Origin: Archivesica marissinica
Taxonomy: Eukaryota > Mollusca > Bivalvia > Venerida > Vesicomyidae
Length of the DNA: 64,000 bases
Reading direction: 5' to 3'
NCBI GenBank assembly: GCA_014843695.1
Contig: CM026404.1
Location: 83,197,787-83,261,786, forward strand
Under the pieces are notes generated by a model. It was not told the origin of the DNA and did not search any database. It was given only the letters and a program-made list of their open reading frames with translations. How positions within the stretch are numbered: the stretch's first letter is position 1; each line of letters starts with the position of its first letter. Of the stretch, positions 57,701 through 62,776 are shown piece by piece. Made by a program: the position numbers and the translations under genes.

Positions 57701-60700
57701 GTCCAAATTAGCACAGTGGTTAGCGCGCTCGCTTCTCACCAATTCTATCTGTATTCGATCCTCTGATCTGGAAGCATGTGAGATGGCACTGTGGTCGCCA
57801 GATCGAACAGGTGGGATTTCTCCGGGTACTCCGGTTTCCTCCCACACGAATGACCACATTTTCGCTCTCATCTGTGCAGAGTGATTAATAAAAGTTGTTA
57901 AGGCTTGTTTCACAATCGTTTAAAACAAAATCTTAAACTTTTTTAAATTTAAATTCGGACTGTCCAAATTCATACTATTCAAATTCGTACTGTCCAAATT
58001 CGTTCTGTCCAAATTCGTACGGTCCAAATTCGGACTGTTCAAATTCGTTCTGTCCAAATTAGTACTGTCCAAATTCGTACTGTTCAAATTCGTTCTGTCC
58101 AAATTAGTACTGTCCAAATTCGTACGGTCCAAATTCGGACTGTTCAAATTCGTTCTGTCCAAATTAGTACTGTCCAAATTCGTACTATCAATGGGAGTAT
58201 ATATATATTTTGACCCTCAGCATTCTTCAGTTTATAGTTATGCAACATGCCACAGGCAAATAGGTTATCATATCTATCCAAGTTTTCCGAACAATTCTGA
58301 CTACGGTAGTATCGGGATATTTAACGAGAGCAAAATAATCTTAGCAAAGTGATCACAGGATATTTAACGACAGCAAAAAAAACCTTAACAAAGTGATCAT
58401 TAGATTTCAATCTGCTCCCAGCTGTAGCCGTTACGATTGTACCCTTGAGCAAGGCACTTAACCCTTTCAACACCAAGTAACTGACATGGACTGGTCCATG
58501 ATATTCTTAGACCAATAAATGAATAAGAAAATTACATTCGGACCAGTTCATTTATCAAGATAGGTAATTTTGTCTAAAATTAGTAATACTACTTGCAAAA
58601 AGTGCAGATCCTGATGGCTCATCTGGATCTACACTTTTTGTAAGCCTATATATAGAGGTCTGTGGTGTTGAAAGGGTTAAATTCCACATTCCCTCTTCTC
58701 TCTGGATACCACCAGGAATGAGGTCACGAGAGTTATTAATATATGTTCTAAGAACTTGTTTCGCAATCAAGCTAACATAAATTTGTATAAACTAAACCTT
58801 TATTCTTTTATGTACTTTCTTAACCCATTTCATTCTGGATACATTTAAAGGCTTTTGCAAACAATGTTGCGTGCTGATCAAGATCCATGTTGTTTGCTGC
58901 ATAGCCAAGTGTCTTAGCGAGATCATCTGAATAGCAAACAACATAGAGCCTGATCAACCGCAGCGTGACGCTGTGTGCTGATCAGGTTCTATGTTGTTTG
59001 CTGCATAGCCAAGTGTCTTAGCAAGATCATCTGAATAGCACACAGCATAGATCCTGATCAGACGGAACATTCCATGGCGGACCGATCTGGCTCTATGTTC
59101 TTTGCAAATACTGTTTGAACGGTATCCAGAATCAAATGGTTAATATTTTTCATAAACATTTTACATTGTTTTATTTTTATTATTATTTTTTTATTCATAC
59201 CAAATTGTTGTCCTTAATGTTGACTATTGTAATGAATGTTGTAAAAATGTCTCACTAAGCTAGTGTCTCATTTATATGAAAAAGTTGGCAGTTTCTTACG
59301 GAGGTTGGTGCACCCAAGTACTGGTTAACCGCTGGAGCCTGCCCAGGAAAGGTGTTGTTAGGTAAACTGCCCGCCGGCGATATAGCCCAAAATGGTGCTG
59401 ATGCAGGCGTAAAACCCGAAATATAACATAACTCACTAAGCTAAATTAATGTTAAGCACTTTTGAACCTATAATTTCTGTATGAAAAAGGTGCTATACAA
59501 ATCTGCTATAATAATAATATAATATTAATAATAAAAAGTAAGAACAGGCCTTTTGAAATGAGCCTAATTTGTATAACAGAAAGATACAACTAAGCAATTT
59601 GTATAACAGAAAGATACAACTAAGCAATTTGTATAACAGAAATATACAACTAAGCAATTTGTATAACAGAAAGATACAACTAAGCAATTTGTATAACAGA
59701 AAGATACAACTAAGCAATTTGTATAACAGAAAGATACAACTAAGCAATTTGTATAACAGAAAGATACAACTAAGCAATTTGTATAACAGAAAGATACAAC
59801 TAAGCAATTTGTATAACAGAAAGATACAACTAAGCAATTTGTATAACAGAAAGATACAACTAAGCAATTTGTATAACAGAAAGATACAACTAAGCAATAA
59901 ATTGCATAACAGAAAGATACAACTAAGCAATTTGTATAACAGAAAGATACAACTAAGCAATTTGTATAACAGAAAGATACAACTAAGCAATTTGTATAAC
60001 AGAAAGATACAACTAAGCAATTTGTATAACAGAAAGATACAACTAAGCAATTTGTATAACAGAAAGATACAACTAAGCAATTTGTATAACAGAAAGATAC
60101 AACTAAGCAATTTAATATATATGTACTTTATTTCAGATATTGACAGATCGGTACTTGAATGTTCTAGGAGATCCCAGCGGGCATAGTTTTGCTATAGGCG
60201 ACTGTGCTGATATTAAAGACTTCTCCCTACCATGTACAGCTCAGGTTTAGTAACTTAGTAACTTAGTAACTTAGTAACTTAGTAACTTAGTAAGGACTAT
60301 TAATAACGCAAATACAAATATTATTTCGATTCTAACATGACCGAAATATCTAAAGACAGGGCCCGCGCTGCCAATCGCCAGCCTCGCCAATGGCGACAAT
60401 ATTGCAAAATTGGCTAATAAAAATTCAGTTTGGCGAAAATGATAAAAACGGCGAAAACCTGTAAAATAGCCGAAAATTGGAAATTCCCCAGAGTCTATTT
60501 GTGGAAAATTACTCGGGTCAAGGTGAAATCGTGTCCCGCGTGAATAATATCTCGGACTGGAGAATCATAGAAGCGTGTTGTTTGTTTATTTAACGGGGGC
60601 ATAATGTTTGATTAGTGTGCAAACACGGGACACACTATGAATGCTTATTATATTGAGCAGGTGATAATTAAGAGCAGGGCGGCCTTACATTGTTGTCCAA

Positions 60701-62776
60701 ATCCTTTGTAGACGAAAATTATGCTACATGTACCAAATTGAAAAGCTTTACACAACTGTTTTTGTGTGTCTGGTTTTGTGTGTCTGGTGCCTGTGGTTAG
60801 ACGTAAGTATGTCGGCAACTTTTTGTTTTGTTTTTGTTGTCGTTAATTCTGTAAGTTAATTTGAATATCAAAGGAAAGTAGTACTAAATTTGCTATAAAC
60901 AACCGATGCTATATAAATCGCATGTTTATGCATATACCACATACAGATCTGTAGTCCAGTGGTAACACGCTGAACTGGTAATCCAGGGATCGCAGGTTCG
61001 ATCCCCCGTCTGACCCTAATAAAATTAACAGTCTTTCAGATGGGACTTTAAATTGAGGTCTCGTGTTGGTGCTTTACACTGTGCACGTAAAAGAACCAGA
61101 GGAGACTCTGTAATAGGTCTCTCTCTGTATCATTGCACTATCATCCAAAAATCTAAAATGACTAATCTCTTCAAGAGGCGTCATTAATATGGGCAACCGG
61201 TAGCGACGATAAATAAACGTAGAACACACATATGCCACATATTTGCTTTCAAAAGGCATTCAGACACACTGCTAATTTGGTTATTCATAAGTCTACCTTG
61301 AAAATGGCTCTAAAAAGAAAATTAGACTTTGGTGTAACTCCACCATCCAAAAAATCAAAAAGTGATAGACTTTTTCAAGAGGGTTGGAAAGTGGGTCACC
61401 CATGGCTTCGCTATGATTCAAAATCACAATCTATGTTTTGCAACTTGTGCATCAAAAACCAGAAATGCAATTCATTCACTACGGGTTGTACAAGCCTTAA
61501 AAAAGATAGTGTGTCTAAGCATGCTAAATTTGATGTATACACTCCCCCATCAGCTTACACATTTAATAAACTCGTGCAGGAATGGATTTTAAAATGATTT
61601 TGAAAATGAAAGTGGACACAACTTGTCAAGTAATACCCTTACCTCAGTTGTAGTTTATGGGCATACAGCACTTAGGTGGTGCAATTGCAAGATACATATA
61701 ATACACTATAAATACTCTGTTTGGGGAAAATGGCACGCGTCGGAATTGGCTAAAGGAAACGCAGATTTGGCTCAAAAAATTAAGAGCCAGAGCAGGCCCT
61801 GAAAGAGCGCAACAATGGGTGGTGTTATTGTTTAAGAGTGGAACAATGGGTGGTGTTATTGTTTAAGAGTGCAATGGGTGGTGTTATTGTTTAAGAGTGC
61901 AACAATGGGTGGTGTTATTGTTTGAGAGCGCAACAATGGGTGGTGTTATTGTTTGAGTGCATAAATGACGTCATGTTTTACGTTGTGCGCTAAGCCATGT
62001 TTTATTGCAGATTTAACAACCGTTGTTTCCTTCTTTGCGTATACAGTAAAATGACGAGTAATGTTCGAATTTAAATTACGGTAAGAAATGTAATTTAAAT
62101 TACAGTAAGAAATGTTATTTAAATTACGGTAAGAAATGTAATTTAAATTATGGTAATAAATGTAATTTAAATTACGGTAAGAAATGTAATTTAAATTACA
62201 GTAAGAAATGTAATTTTGGATTTTGTTATTTTTTACATTTCCATTAATTTGGAGTTTGAACCTCGTAACTGAAAGGGTACTCCGGTTTCCTCCCGCACGA
62301 ATGACCACATATACGCTTTCATCCGCGCCAACGAAAGTGATTAATATGAGTTGTTAGAACTTGCTTCGCAATCGTTGTAAAATAAATAAAGTTTAAACTT
62401 TAAACTGAACATGCACTGTAATTGAGACATTTGCTGCTGGTCATAAACTTTAGTGCAATAATATCTCCCTGAATTAGTCCTCTTATTTTCGGTAAATGTG
62501 GCTTTTACGTGAAATCGGCATTTACGGAATATTTATAGCTTACTGCGTTCTCCGAGATTTCATCAATCCTCGAACAAAGAATCACTTTCAGAATAATCCC
62601 TGCGCATCATGTATTTGACAAAGACAATGTTCCTCTATAATCAGAACCTTATTGTGCATGTAATTTCAACAAATCATTGAAAACATTAACAAATGTTGCA
62701 GGTGGCTGAGAGACAGGGTAAATACCTCTCCCAGCAGCTCAACACAGGCAAGAGAGACCTAAAGCTAAACTGCAAG
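45460..62776 (+). CDS. Type II NADH:ubiquinone oxidoreductase (alternative NADH dehydrogenase, NDH-2), 3' end beyond window
   Basis: Seven exons (45460-45704, 46644-46869, 48329-48499, 54078-54237, 55897-56027, 60137-60244, 62702-62776) join in phase into 372 codons. All introns are GT-AG. NDH-2 is a single-polypeptide FAD enzyme of the inner mitochondrial membrane that passes electrons from NADH to ubiquinone without pumping protons. It is known in plants, fungi, protists and some non-vertebrate animals. Evidence: FAD-binding GTGWGS (37-42), followed by [12 protein letters not shown] and [14 protein letters not shown]-binding GGGPTGVE (196-203); VTLVES whose Glu233 ends the second beta strand, favouring NADH over [19 protein letters not shown]; and FAIGDCA (329-335). 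The family is usually 450-550 residues, so about 100 C-terminal residues, including the membrane-anchoring part, lie to the right. No EF-hand insertion is seen so far. The start is the first Met after an in-frame stop; Met16 is an alternative. The N-terminus has few acids and some basic residues, compatible with mitochondrial import but not decisive. Confidence 0.93.
45719..46202 (+). repeat. Intron 1 minisatellite, 58-bp unit
   Basis: About eight copies of a 58-bp unit (ATAGCCGTGATATAACTGTT, TTAACTAAGTGTACAATGTA, CATTATTATATACTACAT), with two shorter units lacking the TATATAC part. The array begins about 15 bp after the exon 1 donor. Confidence 0.95.
46222..46400. mobile_element. TTAA-group MITE in intron 1
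   Basis: Core blocks GCTGATCCGGATCTATGTTG, TTTGCTATTCAGACAAGTG, GCAAACAGCATAGAGC and CTCTATGCTGTTTGCAAAGG, right end GATTGGCAGGTTACG. Termini eroded, no clean TTAA pair. Confidence 0.65.
46644..46869 (+). CDS. NDH-2 exon 2
   Basis: 226 nt: 1 nt completing Arg82 plus 75 codons. Encodes SIIEPIRN, the region around DRLVIGVGS, and the end [10 protein letters not shown]. Acceptor TTGTTACAG/G, donor CTGAAA/GTAAGT (phase 0). Confidence 0.92.
46905..46960 (+). mobile_element. SINE family H fragment in intron 2
   Basis: GGGAATGGTAGGAGGTTCTA, CCTGTCCGTGCCTGG resembles GTCGGTGGTTCTACC and GTGCC of family H. Only about 50 bp. Confidence 0.4.
46998..48260 (+). repeat. Intron 2 minisatellite, 32-bp unit
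   Basis: About 39 copies of ATTTATGTGGAAGACAGGAA, GTATTGTACAAT with 30-33 bp length variants and a CTGGGAG alternative. A block with the insertion GTGACAGGAACTGTAGTAAC recurs at 47500 and 47770 (270 bp apart), indicating duplication of about eight units. The array ends about 70 bp before exon 3. Open frames on both strands are by-products of the repeat. Confidence 0.96.
48329..48499 (+). CDS. NDH-2 exon 3
   Basis: 171 nt, 57 codons, phase 0 on both sides. Begins [19 protein letters not shown] and contains the NADH-binding [12 protein letters not shown]. Acceptor TTCTTACAG/G, donor GAACAG/GTACAT. Confidence 0.94.
48500..48900 (+). mobile_element. SINE D fragment split by a small TIR element, then SINE A fragment (intron 3)
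   Basis: 48530-48589 and 48731 onward are pieces of family D (CGATACCCCATCTGACCATA, ATATTAACATTCTTTCAGAT, then AACCGAGG). Between them 48590-48723 has ends TAGCCTGGGAACAGGC and GACTGGCACCCAGGCTAGG in inverted orientation, flanked by GATTATC at 48583-48589 and 48724-48730. 48735-48900 is family A (TGTAGACGTTATGATTG, GCAAGGCACTTAGATTCCAC, TAAATGTGTATAAACA), joined to the D remnant. Confidence 0.75.
48900..51270 (+). repeat. Intron 3 minisatellite, 17-bp unit with ~695-bp higher-order repeat
   Basis: About 139 copies of TAGTGACCATCTCTGTA, with CACCTC, CGTC, GTGTAG and GAATAG variants. The marker GATCCCCTATACATAGTGAC recurs at 49549, 50243 and 50938 (694 and 695 bp apart) and again at 51092, so about 41 units were duplicated as a block. 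Because 17 is not divisible by three and the unit lacks stops on the minus strand, all three minus frames stay open for hundreds of codons and give the same 17-residue cyclic peptide; this is arithmetic, not coding. Confidence 0.97.
51271..51600 (+). repeat. 35-bp derivative of the 17-bp array
   Basis: About nine copies of a 35-bp dimer (GTGACCACCTCCTGTATA, GTGACCCCCTGTACATA) at the right edge of the 17-bp array; an 18-bp and a 17-bp version of the monomer alternate. Confidence 0.93.
51810..52005 (+). mobile_element. SINE family H 3' part
   Basis: GTTAGTCAACTAGCTTGGGG, TAGGTCGACGGTTCTACCCA, TGTGCTGGTCTGAGTCTGAA and GTTGCGACTTTAAGCCCAAA, ending in an (AAAC)n-like tail. The tRNA-like head is missing. 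Confidence 0.6.
52012..52889 (+). repeat. Intron 3 minisatellite, 20-bp unit
   Basis: About 44 copies of ATGTATTAACCAAATCATTT with only two frequent variants (TTAAAC for TTAACC, ATTG for ATTT). One partial unit at about 52832. Very homogeneous, so recent. Confidence 0.97.
52890..53951 (+). other. Intron 3, non-repeat part
   Basis: Mostly AT-rich intronic DNA without recognised features. Its right part (about 53760-53900: GGGCGATTGTTTCGCCGATG, CATGAACCCTGTAC) resembles the right end of the TIR element at 57333-57627, probably a decayed relative. Confidence 0.5.
53952..54135 (+). repeat. 92-bp tandem duplication containing the exon 4 splice acceptor
   Basis: Copy 1 (53952-54043) and copy 2 (54044-54135) both contain AACTATGTATTGTAGGATG, the acceptor, and the first ~55 nt of exon 4. 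Copy 1 would encode [18 protein letters not shown] and then run into intron-type sequence; copy 2 is the working exon ([20 protein letters not shown]). Copy 1 has no donor at the matching place, so it is a decoy acceptor plus exon fragment. Confidence 0.9.
54078..54237 (+). CDS. NDH-2 exon 4
   Basis: 160 nt, 53 codons plus 1 nt. Encodes [20 protein letters not shown] and the segment to RDLVT. Glu233 is at the end of the second beta strand of the NADH domain. Acceptor TATTGTAG/G, donor GTAACAG/GTATGC. The acceptor and 5' half are tandemly duplicated upstream. Confidence 0.92.
54238..54738 (+). repeat. Intron 4 minisatellite, 19-bp unit with octamer ATGCAAAT, starting at the splice donor
   Basis: About 26 copies of TATGCAAATATACTCTCAC. 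The first unit is fused to the donor: intron 4 begins GTATGCAAATATACTCTCA, so the 5' splice site is the array's first base pairs. By eye 23 units retain a perfect ATGCAAAT, the sequence bound by POU (Oct) homeodomain factors in animals. Open frames crossing from exon 4 into the array are read-through artefacts. Confidence 0.95.
54950..55192. mobile_element. TTAA-type MITE in intron 4 (AACCCTTTCAACACCA family)
   Basis: TTAACCCTTTCAACACCA at the left and TGGTGTTGAAAGAGTTAA at the right. It contains a strong inner inverted pair (AAAAAGTGTAGATCC against GGATCTGCACTTTTTGC). 243 bp. The same family as 58458-58680, in opposite orientation. Confidence 0.93.
55291..55540 (-). mobile_element. SINE family D, minus strand, in intron 4
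   Basis: From the tail (ACGTTTATTTATCGTCGCTA) through CTGAAGAGATTAGTCATTTT and GTGCACGGTGTAAAGCACC to the B box GGGGATCGAACCTGCGATCC. It stops before the anticodon arm. Confidence 0.9.
55541..55896 (+). other. Intron 4, 3' part
   Basis: Non-repetitive intron sequence leading to the acceptor CATTTTATAG/C at 55896. Nothing else recognised. Confidence 0.5.
55897..56027 (+). CDS. NDH-2 exon 5
   Basis: 131 nt: 2 nt completing Ala268 plus 43 codons ([43 protein letters not shown]). The [14 protein letters not shown] block is diagnostic for NDH-2. Donor GGCCAG/GTAACA, phase 0. Confidence 0.94.
56108..56527. mobile_element. Mariner/Tc1-type MITE with internally amplified 75-bp segment (intron 5)
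   Basis: CAGTCAAACCGGTGTTAGTG and CAGGTTTGACTG are inverted ends, with TA at 56106-56107 and 56528-56529. The interior has about four tandem copies of a 75-bp segment (GACCTCTATTAAGCAGCC to TATTATATATTT), which the 177-bp copy at 38262-38438 has once; a smaller AAGCAGCCAACCTGTATT duplication is also present. The element therefore grew to 420 bp by internal tandem duplication. Confidence 0.92.
56628..56770 (-). mobile_element. SINE family G, minus strand, in intron 5
   Basis: CACCAATCCTCCCTAAGAAA, CTGCCAACTTTTTCATATAA, B box GGGGCTCGAACCTGTGACC and head CCACTCGACCACGCAGGCGG. The tail is missing. Confidence 0.85.
56881..57163 (+). mobile_element. Dispersed TIR element, second copy
   Basis: Same element and orientation as 25562-25844, from GGCGCGTAGTTGCC to GGTTACGCCGCTG. 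Differences are mostly substitutions. Confidence 0.75.
57333..57627. mobile_element. TIR element CAGGGATCA/TGAACCCTG in intron 5
   Basis: Left end CAGGGATCAGTTTAGAGGGC, right end GACCTAGAATGAACCCTG. The inner GGCGATGTGGGCGAAATTGT, CGCCCTAGGG forms a short hairpin. Non-coding. Possibly hAT-related; no clean target duplication. Confidence 0.6.
57700..57925 (+). mobile_element. SINE family F in intron 5
   Basis: AATTAGCACAGTGGTTAGCG, GCTCGCTTCTCACCAATTC, eroded B box (ATTCGATCCTCTG), GGTACTCCGGTTTCCTCCCA and tail CTTGTTTCACAATCGTTTAA. Confidence 0.87.
57951..58187 (+). repeat. Intron 5 minisatellite, 15-bp unit
   Basis: About 16 copies of AAATTCGTACTGTCC with TTCAAATT and AGTAC variants; a four-unit block (GTACGGTCC, GGACTGTTC, GTTCTGTCC, AGTACTGTCC) is repeated. 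It starts where the family F SINE tail ends. In frame on the minus strand it reads as [16 protein letters not shown] peptide, a by-product. Confidence 0.93.
58405..58795 (+). mobile_element. SINE family A interrupted by a TTAA MITE
   Basis: 58405-58461 (TGTAGCCGTTACGATTGTAC, GAGCAAGGCACTTAA) and 58677-58795 (TTAAATTCCACATTCCC, AACTTGTTTCGCAATCAAGC, ATTTGTATAAACTAA) are two halves of one SINE. The undisturbed sequence GGCATTTAAATTCC is seen in the copy at 16107-16342. The head is missing. Confidence 0.93.
58458..58680. mobile_element. TTAA MITE nested in SINE A, with TTAA duplication
   Basis: TTAACCCTTTCAACACCA to TGGTGTTGAAAGGGTTAA, near-perfect terminal repeats. TTAA occurs once in the empty SINE site and twice around the element, proving TTAA-targeted insertion as for piggyBac transposases. 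223 bp, opposite orientation to 54950-55192. Confidence 0.95.
58820..59143. mobile_element. TTAA-type MITE, long form, in intron 5
   Basis: Left TTAACCCATTTCATTCTGG; right GTATCCAGAATCAAATGGTT with TAA. The inner segment containing TGCATAGCCAAGTGTCTTAG and ATCATCTGAATAGCA is present twice, making this copy about 90 bp longer than 38495-38731. Confidence 0.88.
59262..59372 (+). mobile_element. SINE family G body fragment
   Basis: TTTATATGAAAAAGTTGGCA, GTTTCTTACGGAGGTTGGTG, AGTACTGGTTAACCGCTGG and CCAGGAAAGGTGTTGTTAGG; head and tail missing. Confidence 0.85.
59567..60112 (+). repeat. Intron 5 minisatellite, 30-bp unit, ending at exon 6 acceptor
   Basis: About 18 nearly identical copies of a 30-bp unit (AATTTGTATAACAGAAAGAT, ACAACTAAGC), with one 34-bp unit at about 59895. 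The array ends about 24 bp before exon 6. The unit is divisible by three and lacks stops in one frame on each strand, so 205-codon frames open on both strands; they are intronic artefacts. Confidence 0.97.
60137..60244 (+). CDS. NDH-2 exon 6
   Basis: 108 nt, 36 codons: [36 protein letters not shown]. Carries the second FAD-binding motif AIGDCA. Acceptor TTATTTCAG/A, donor GCTCAG/GTTTAG (a weak donor). Confidence 0.94.
60247..60294 (+). repeat. 8-bp repeat at the exon 6 donor
   Basis: Six copies of TTAGTAAC starting two bases after the exon 6 boundary, so intron positions +3 onward consist of the repeat. Confidence 0.93.
60943..61228 (+). mobile_element. SINE family D, near full length, in the hAT-like element
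   Basis: Complete from ACAGATCTGTAGTCCAGTGG with the Thr-like arm CTGAACTGGTAATCCAG and B box GGTTCGATCCCCCGTC to the CCGGTAGCGACGATAAATAA tail. Flanked by CATATACCACAT (60931-60942) and CATATGCCACAT (61229-61240), a 12-bp duplication with one mismatch. Confidence 0.9.
61304..61597 (+). CDS. Zinc-finger N-terminal fragment of a hAT-like transposase or related gene
   Basis: The frame begins [20 protein letters not shown], a basic nuclear-localisation-like stretch. It continues through [18 protein letters not shown] to [11 protein letters not shown] and a stop at 61595-61597. The HPWLxYD, FCxLC and SKHA pattern is the N-terminal TTF/BED-like zinc finger found in hAT-derived proteins and transposases of invertebrates. 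About 97 residues; the DUF4371-like and dimerisation parts that should follow are missing. An upstream Met at 61232 is also in frame but lies at the SINE D target duplication. It is the coding remnant of the element at 60358-61802 and lies on the same strand as NDH-2 but inside its intron. Confidence 0.65.
   Translation: MALKRKLDFGVTPPSKKSKSDRLFQEGWKVGHPWLRYDSKSQSMFCNLCIKNQKCNSFTTGCTSLKKDSVSKHAKFDVYTPPSAYTFNKLVQEWILK
61803..61966 (+). repeat. Intron 6 minisatellite, 31-bp unit
   Basis: Five copies of AGAGTGCAACAATGGGTGGT, GTTATTGTTTA, beginning at the right end of the hAT-like element. Confidence 0.92.
62066..62215 (+). repeat. Intron 6 minisatellite, 24-bp unit
   Basis: Six copies of GGTAAGAAATGTAATTTAAA, TTAC. 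AT-rich and partly self-complementary around ATTTAAAT. Confidence 0.9.
62268..62400 (+). mobile_element. SINE family F 3' part in intron 6
   Basis: AGGGTACTCCGGTTTCCTCC, GCACGAATGACCACATATAC, GAACTTGCTTCGCAATCGTT and an AAATAAAG tail. The head is missing. Confidence 0.87.
62702..62776 (+). CDS. NDH-2 exon 7 (with amplified 3' end)
   Basis: 75 nt, 25 codons: [25 protein letters not shown]. The VAERQGxYLxxQLN block follows the CTAQ of exon 6 exactly as in NDH-2 proteins. Acceptor AATGTTGCAG/G, donor CTGCAAG/GTAGAT. The last ~20 nt plus the donor form part of the tandem unit that follows, so the boundary actually used could be any of several identical donors. Confidence 0.88.

Larger units (their letters stand above)
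60358..61802 (+). mobile_element. hAT-like transposon remnant in intron 6
   Basis: Left end CAGGGCCCGCGCTGCC and right end GAGCAGGCCCTG are inverted; inner subterminal blocks around TTGGCGAAAA, GGCTAA and AAAATTGG lie on both sides. It contains the zinc-finger frame at 61304-61597 and a family D SINE inserted at 60943-61228. The catalytic transposase core is absent. A clear 8-bp target duplication is not visible. Confidence 0.65.

Noticed and set aside
59493..60186. 205-codon ORFs on both strands
   Set aside because: Produced by a 30-bp repeat without stops; the plus frame merely runs into exon 6 in the wrong frame.
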